Shown here: one piece after another, positions 48,547-51,496 of the stretch
Layout of the letters: each line of letters opens with the position of its first letter
Numbering within the stretch: position 1 is the first letter of the stretch
Assembly (NCBI RefSeq): GCF_001647025.1
Contig: NZ_LUKQ02000007.1
Location: 1 to 51,496, forward strand
Reading direction: 5' to 3'
DNA length: 51,496 bases
DNA from: Endozoicomonas atrinae
Lineage (GTDB): Bacteria > Pseudomonadota > Gammaproteobacteria > Pseudomonadales > Endozoicomonadaceae
Made by a program: the position numbers and the translations under genes
The notes under the pieces: generated by a model
What the model was told of the DNA's origin: nothing
Database searches by the model: none
What the model saw: only the letters and a program-made list of their open reading frames with translations

Positions 48547-49176
48547 TCACTGAAAGACTGGCTGAGGAAAGGTTTGTGCTGACCATTTTCTGAGTGGACG
48601 ACTCTGTTCATAAATTATCAAGGCGGTAACCCGTCGATTTGCCAGGTTTGCTTCAGACGTGTTGCCTGGCTGTGCCGGGTTTTTTTCACCTCGCCAGCGG
48701 GTTTTGATTTGATGGCTGTCCAAACCAAAAATATGGATCAACCTCTTGCGGATATGTTCTGCACGCTTCTGAGAAAGAGTCAGGTTATAAGCTTCTGAGG
48801 CAGGTTGACTGGCATAACCAGTTAGTATGATGGTGCTTTGGGGGTAATCGGCCGCTATTCTGGCAATGGCTTTCAGGGCCTTATGAGCTTCAGGGGCCTC
48901 TGTCATAAATGAGTCCCTGTCAAAATGGATAATGTATTCATACTGGTTCAGAACAGCTTCCCACTGTGGACAACCACTGTTGTTTACCAATGCACCTGTC
49001 GGTGTTTCGAAGCAGAGGTCTCTGGCATTGATGACTCCATCAAGGTCATCATCATGAAGGTCAATAGTCTGTCGTTGATAAGGGGTGATTTCACGTTCAT
49101 GAGTTACACAACTGCTGACCAGAATGAGTATGAATAATGTCAGTGAGAGTTGTCGTATGGGGGAATATTTGTTCAT
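48547..49176 (-). CDS. OmpA-domain lipoprotein of the adhesin operon
   Basis: 209 residues from ATG 49176, with a signal ending LILVSSC (lipobox) and AGGTAGG upstream. A longer start, ATG 49308, overlaps the tolC stop as ATGA but would place 44 unfitting residues before the signal. A thrombospondin type 3-like Asp-rich segment (DDDLDGVINARDLC...GALVNNSGC) precedes an OmpA C-terminal peptidoglycan-binding domain (ILTGYASQPASEAYNLTLSQKRAEHIRKRL, then ANRRVTALI). It likely links the outer membrane to peptidoglycan beside the secretion channel. It ends 12 bases before the adhesin start, whose ribosome site falls in this gap. Confidence 0.85.
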   Translation of the reverse strand: MNKYSPIRQLSLTLFILILVSSCVTHEREITPYQRQTIDLHDDDLDGVINARDLCFETPTGALVNNSGCPQWEAVLNQYEYIIHFDRDSFMTEAPEAHKALKAIARIAADYPQSTIILTGYASQPASEAYNLTLSQKRAEHIRKRLIHIFGLDSHQIKTRWRGEKNPAQPGNTSEANLANRRVTALIIYEQSRPLRKWSAQTFPQPVFQ

Positions 49177-49304
49177 CAGATGCTGCCTACCTGTAAACTC
49201 CGGCATGAGCTTTGTGACCTTGACTATTTGCCGAAGCACTCTCAGAGGCTGTCGCAAACAGAGCTGCGCTTGCCAATACCGCGTTAAGAAATAGCTCAAA
49301 ATGC

Positions 49305-50723
49305 TCATTTACTATCTGTAAACTGCGCTTTTTCGCCATTTTTTGCCTTGTCTTGCCTGCGCTCGCTGCCTTTTGCGACAGCCTCCTCAGGTATCCAGTC
49401 TTGGGGAAGTGTTAATCGGAATGCATCAAGTAGCTGACCCGTGACATGAAGCAGGCGGTAACATGAATCCAGTTGTGCTGTCCAGGCCCGGTTCCAGGCC
49501 AGTTCGGCTTCAAGGCTTTCATTCTCGGCATTTAATACATCCAGTAACGAACGTTCCCCCAGAGCAAATTGTCTTCGATAAGCAGATACCGTATCCAGAC
49601 TGAAAGTGACGTGTTTCTGCAATTGAGGGATTTGCCTTTTGAGTTGACTATGAGCTTCCCATGAGAGTCTGGCTTCTTCCTGAGTATCCAGCAGTGCGAG
49701 GTGATATATATCTTTGGCTTCATTCCAGCGGCTCAGAGAAGCCTTCATGCGAGCTGAATCAGCGCCACCATTAAACAGGTTGTAACGGGCATGGAACATC
49801 AGGTTGTAATCATCATCACGACCAACAATGCCATTAATGTTGTAGTTCCATGAACGGGTCGCCTCAAAGGATATTTCGGGGTAGAAGCGCCCCTTGCTGG
49901 CTTCATACTCACTTTCTGCTGCATTGTTGTCCTGAAGCGCTGATTTGAGTAATGGGTAGTTTTTCCCTGACAGTATGACTGCCTGCTCAATCGTATCCGG
50001 TATTAATTGATAGTCCGGTACCGGCTCGTGAAGAGCGTCAGCGGGTATACCCACCAGTCTCATAAACTGAAATCGCGCATCCTGCAGATTATTCTCTGCA
50101 GAAATGGTGTTGGATTGCGCTCTGGCCAGTCGGCCGTTAACCAGGCTCAGGTCAGCAGTACTTTGTATGCCCGATTCTGAGCGCTTGAAAATGTTGTAGT
50201 AAATGTCTTGATGAACCTTCAGGTTTTGTTCTGACAGTACCAGTGCCCGTTCTGCCATAATTACGCCCAGGTATGTCTGAGCCACTTTCAGAGCCATTTC
50301 TGAAGCTGTTGTGATCAGACGAAATTGTTCCGAGCGTGTTGCTGCTTCAGATCTTTTGCTGTCATTACGTGTTGAAAAACCGGCAAAGAGAACCTGCCGA
50401 AGTGATATTGATGACTCATACCGATGAAGGCTGTCATCGCTGTTAGGGCCTCCAGCTCGGGTGGTTGGATTGGAAGACCATTCATACCCTGAGCCACCCT
50501 GTGCGTTAAGTGTTGGCAGAAAGCCTGCTTTGGCAACCGTTTCTTCATGAAGGCGGGTTTGTACTTTCTGAATAGCCTGATGGAGCCTGGGGTTAGTCAT
50601 CAGCGCTGTGGAAACGGCCTCCTCCAGGCTTTGTGCTCTTACTGACGAAATATGCGAAGCAAAGAGCAGAGCAGATAGCCAGAATCGAAAGAAATACATA
50701 CAGGAAAGACGCTTCATACTCAT
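49305..50723 (-). CDS. TolC-family outer-membrane channel (LapE/AggA type)
   Basis: 472 residues. A signal peptide (cleaved near SSVRA) is followed by two OEP repeats: SLEEAVSTALMTNPRLHQAIQKVQTR, then ...SLSEQNLKVHQDIY-type helices, and the second half starting ISFEATRSWNYNING...YNLFNGGADSARMKA, a typical TolC-family turn. In type I secretion it forms the trimeric outer-membrane tunnel. For LapA-type adhesins this protein also holds the retention module until LapG cuts. It is the first gene of the tolC-ompA-adhesin operon. No clear ribosome site for ATG 50723; ATG 50717 is an alternative. Confidence 0.92.
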   Translation of the reverse strand: MSMKRLSCMYFFRFWLSALLFASHISSVRAQSLEEAVSTALMTNPRLHQAIQKVQTRLHEETVAKAGFLPTLNAQGGSGYEWSSNPTTRAGGPNSDDSLHRYESSISLRQVLFAGFSTRNDSKRSEAATRSEQFRLITTASEMALKVAQTYLGVIMAERALVLSEQNLKVHQDIYYNIFKRSESGIQSTADLSLVNGRLARAQSNTISAENNLQDARFQFMRLVGIPADALHEPVPDYQLIPDTIEQAVILSGKNYPLLKSALQDNNAAESEYEASKGRFYPEISFEATRSWNYNINGIVGRDDDYNLMFHARYNLFNGGADSARMKASLSRWNEAKDIYHLALLDTQEEARLSWEAHSQLKRQIPQLQKHVTFSLDTVSAYRRQFALGERSLLDVLNAENESLEAELAWNRAWTAQLDSCYRLLHVTGQLLDAFRLTLPQDWIPEEAVAKGSERRQDKAKNGEKAQFTDSK

Positions 50724-51081
50724 AACAGTGTTGGAAATGTTCCGGGGATGATCTTTCCCGCAGTCGGGGTCAGGAGGCTATCTCAGAATAGACTGCCTAC
50801 TACGGTGGCAAAAAAATTGGGTTTGCTCGGCAAATGGCATCAATACTCACCTCACAAAACCGGTTTTTTGTCCTCAATTTTCTGCTGCTCTCGCCAAGGG
50901 CCCTATTCTTGGACGGCCTCCCAGAGGGAGAAGTAAAACTGACCGAATCAGTAGGAAAAAAGTCTTCTGAGTAAGAATAGATGATTTTTAGGTGCTTGGC
51001 TGAGAATGGCGGAGGAAGCGTTTTTACTCTAGGTTGTATCTGTCTTTGCTTTATCAGAACCTGACACCTCACGGAGCAGCA
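50724..51081. promoter_or_regulatory. Divergent promoter region of the adhesin/secretion locus
   Basis: 358 bases between the tolC-type gene (minus) and the ABC transporter gene (plus). It holds an inverted repeat CTCCC-AGA-GGGAG (50918-50930) and CCAAG...CTTGG (50894-50912). Short frames here look like chance. I could not identify a confident sigma-70 box or a FleQ box. Control of both transcripts from here is expected from the layout. Confidence 0.5.
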
Positions 51082-51496
51082 ATGGCGCAGAGTTCTTTAT
51101 TGACCAGTTTGATCTGGATTGCCAGGCATCATGGAATTAATGTCATTGCAGAAAAAATATTAGCAGGTTTGCCGGTTCACTCAGGCGAGTTGACCCAGGA
51201 GTATATAGAGCGAGCTGCCGGGAATGCAGGGCTTACTATTTTTAGCAGGCAACTGTCCCGTCAATTATCACTGGAAGAAAACTGCCCACCATCCTGTCTT
51301 CCCTGTATTGTCTGGCTTGAAAAGTCTCCAGTCGTTGTCGTTCAGATTGAAAAAGAATTTGTTGAAATTATACCAATCGCATTTTCTAAATCCTTAAGCT
51401 GCCGCCAACTATGCTTAGGCATCATTACCATGCATTATCTAGAACAGATGTCTCGTCGACCACAGCTACCCGAAGGTTTTAATGATGTTGATTTTC
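51082..51496 (+). CDS. Type I secretion ABC transporter, LapB type (N-terminal part)
   Basis: 138 residues, cut by the window edge. ATG 51082 has CGGAG five bases upstream. The visible part resembles the C39-peptidase-like domain (CLD) at the N-terminus of LapB/HlyB-type transporters: LIWIARHHGINVIAEKILAGLP, ERAAGNAGLTIFSRQLSRQL and CIVWLEKSPVVVVQIE. The catalytic Cys of true C39 peptidases is absent from the first helix, as in non-processing CLDs. The membrane and ATPase domains lie beyond the window. Its divergent position next to the tolC-ompA-adhesin operon points to export of the adhesin. Confidence 0.8.
   Translation, partial: MAQSSLLTSLIWIARHHGINVIAEKILAGLPVHSGELTQEYIERAAGNAGLTIFSRQLSRQLSLEENCPPSCLPCIVWLEKSPVVVVQIEKEFVEIIPIAFSKSLSCRQLCLGIITMHYLEQMSRRPQLPEGFNDVDF

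Noticed and set aside
50748-51072. Short frames on both strands in the adhesin/transporter promoter region
   Set aside because: They lie in a divergent promoter region and have no family resemblance.

Overview
The window looks like a chromosomal segment of a marine-type gammaproteobacterium, close to the Oceanospirillales/Pseudomonas side of the class. The evidence is the smc-zipA-ligA order, a complete ccmABCDEFGHI operon, fleQ-fleN-fliA type regulators, an OprP/OprO-like porin and a LapA-type adhesin locus. An Endozoicomonas-like host is my guess from overall flavour and is not proven by anything here.

Layout. (1) 1-3367: the right end of an IS256-family element truncates an outer-membrane barrel gene, followed by an alpha/beta hydrolase and an unrecognised 452-residue protein, all on the minus strand. 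(2) 3573-10774: fadD, hrpA and an anion-type porin, each a separate unit with its own hairpin terminator (weak for hrpA). (3) 10989-15481: fleQ, a 743-base gene-free AT-rich stretch with a sigma-54-like promoter, then fleN-fliA and an exported, catalytically dead rhodanese. (4) 15775-23115: the full cytochrome c maturation operon, ended by a strong terminator. (5) 23427-31311: smc, zipA, ligA and an SLT-like lipoprotein. (6) 31435-35742: a DUF924 protein with a lipoprotein signal, then on the minus strand mnmH, a PatB/MalY-type beta-lyase, trmO and yheU. (7) 36403-51496: an AT-rich gene for a kinase-fold protein converges on a 10.65-kb gene for a LapA-type surface adhesin. The adhesin gene follows an OmpA-domain lipoprotein and a TolC-family protein in one minus-strand operon. 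A LapB-type type I secretion ABC transporter starts divergently and runs off the right edge.

How the parts fit. The tolC-ompA-adhesin operon plus the divergent ABC transporter form most of a dedicated type I secretion/adhesion system. The adhesin has an N-terminal retention module with a PAAG site at the place expected for LapG-type proteolysis, and RTX/T1SS signals at its C-terminus. The membrane-fusion protein and the LapD/LapG control proteins are not in the window. In Pseudomonas FleQ links c-di-GMP to both flagella and LapA-type adhesins, so fleQ-fleN-fliA without structural flagellar genes nearby, about 34 kb from the adhesin locus, is the most suggestive functional pairing. The remaining genes are ordinary housekeeping. 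I saw no tRNA or rRNA genes and no CRISPR array.
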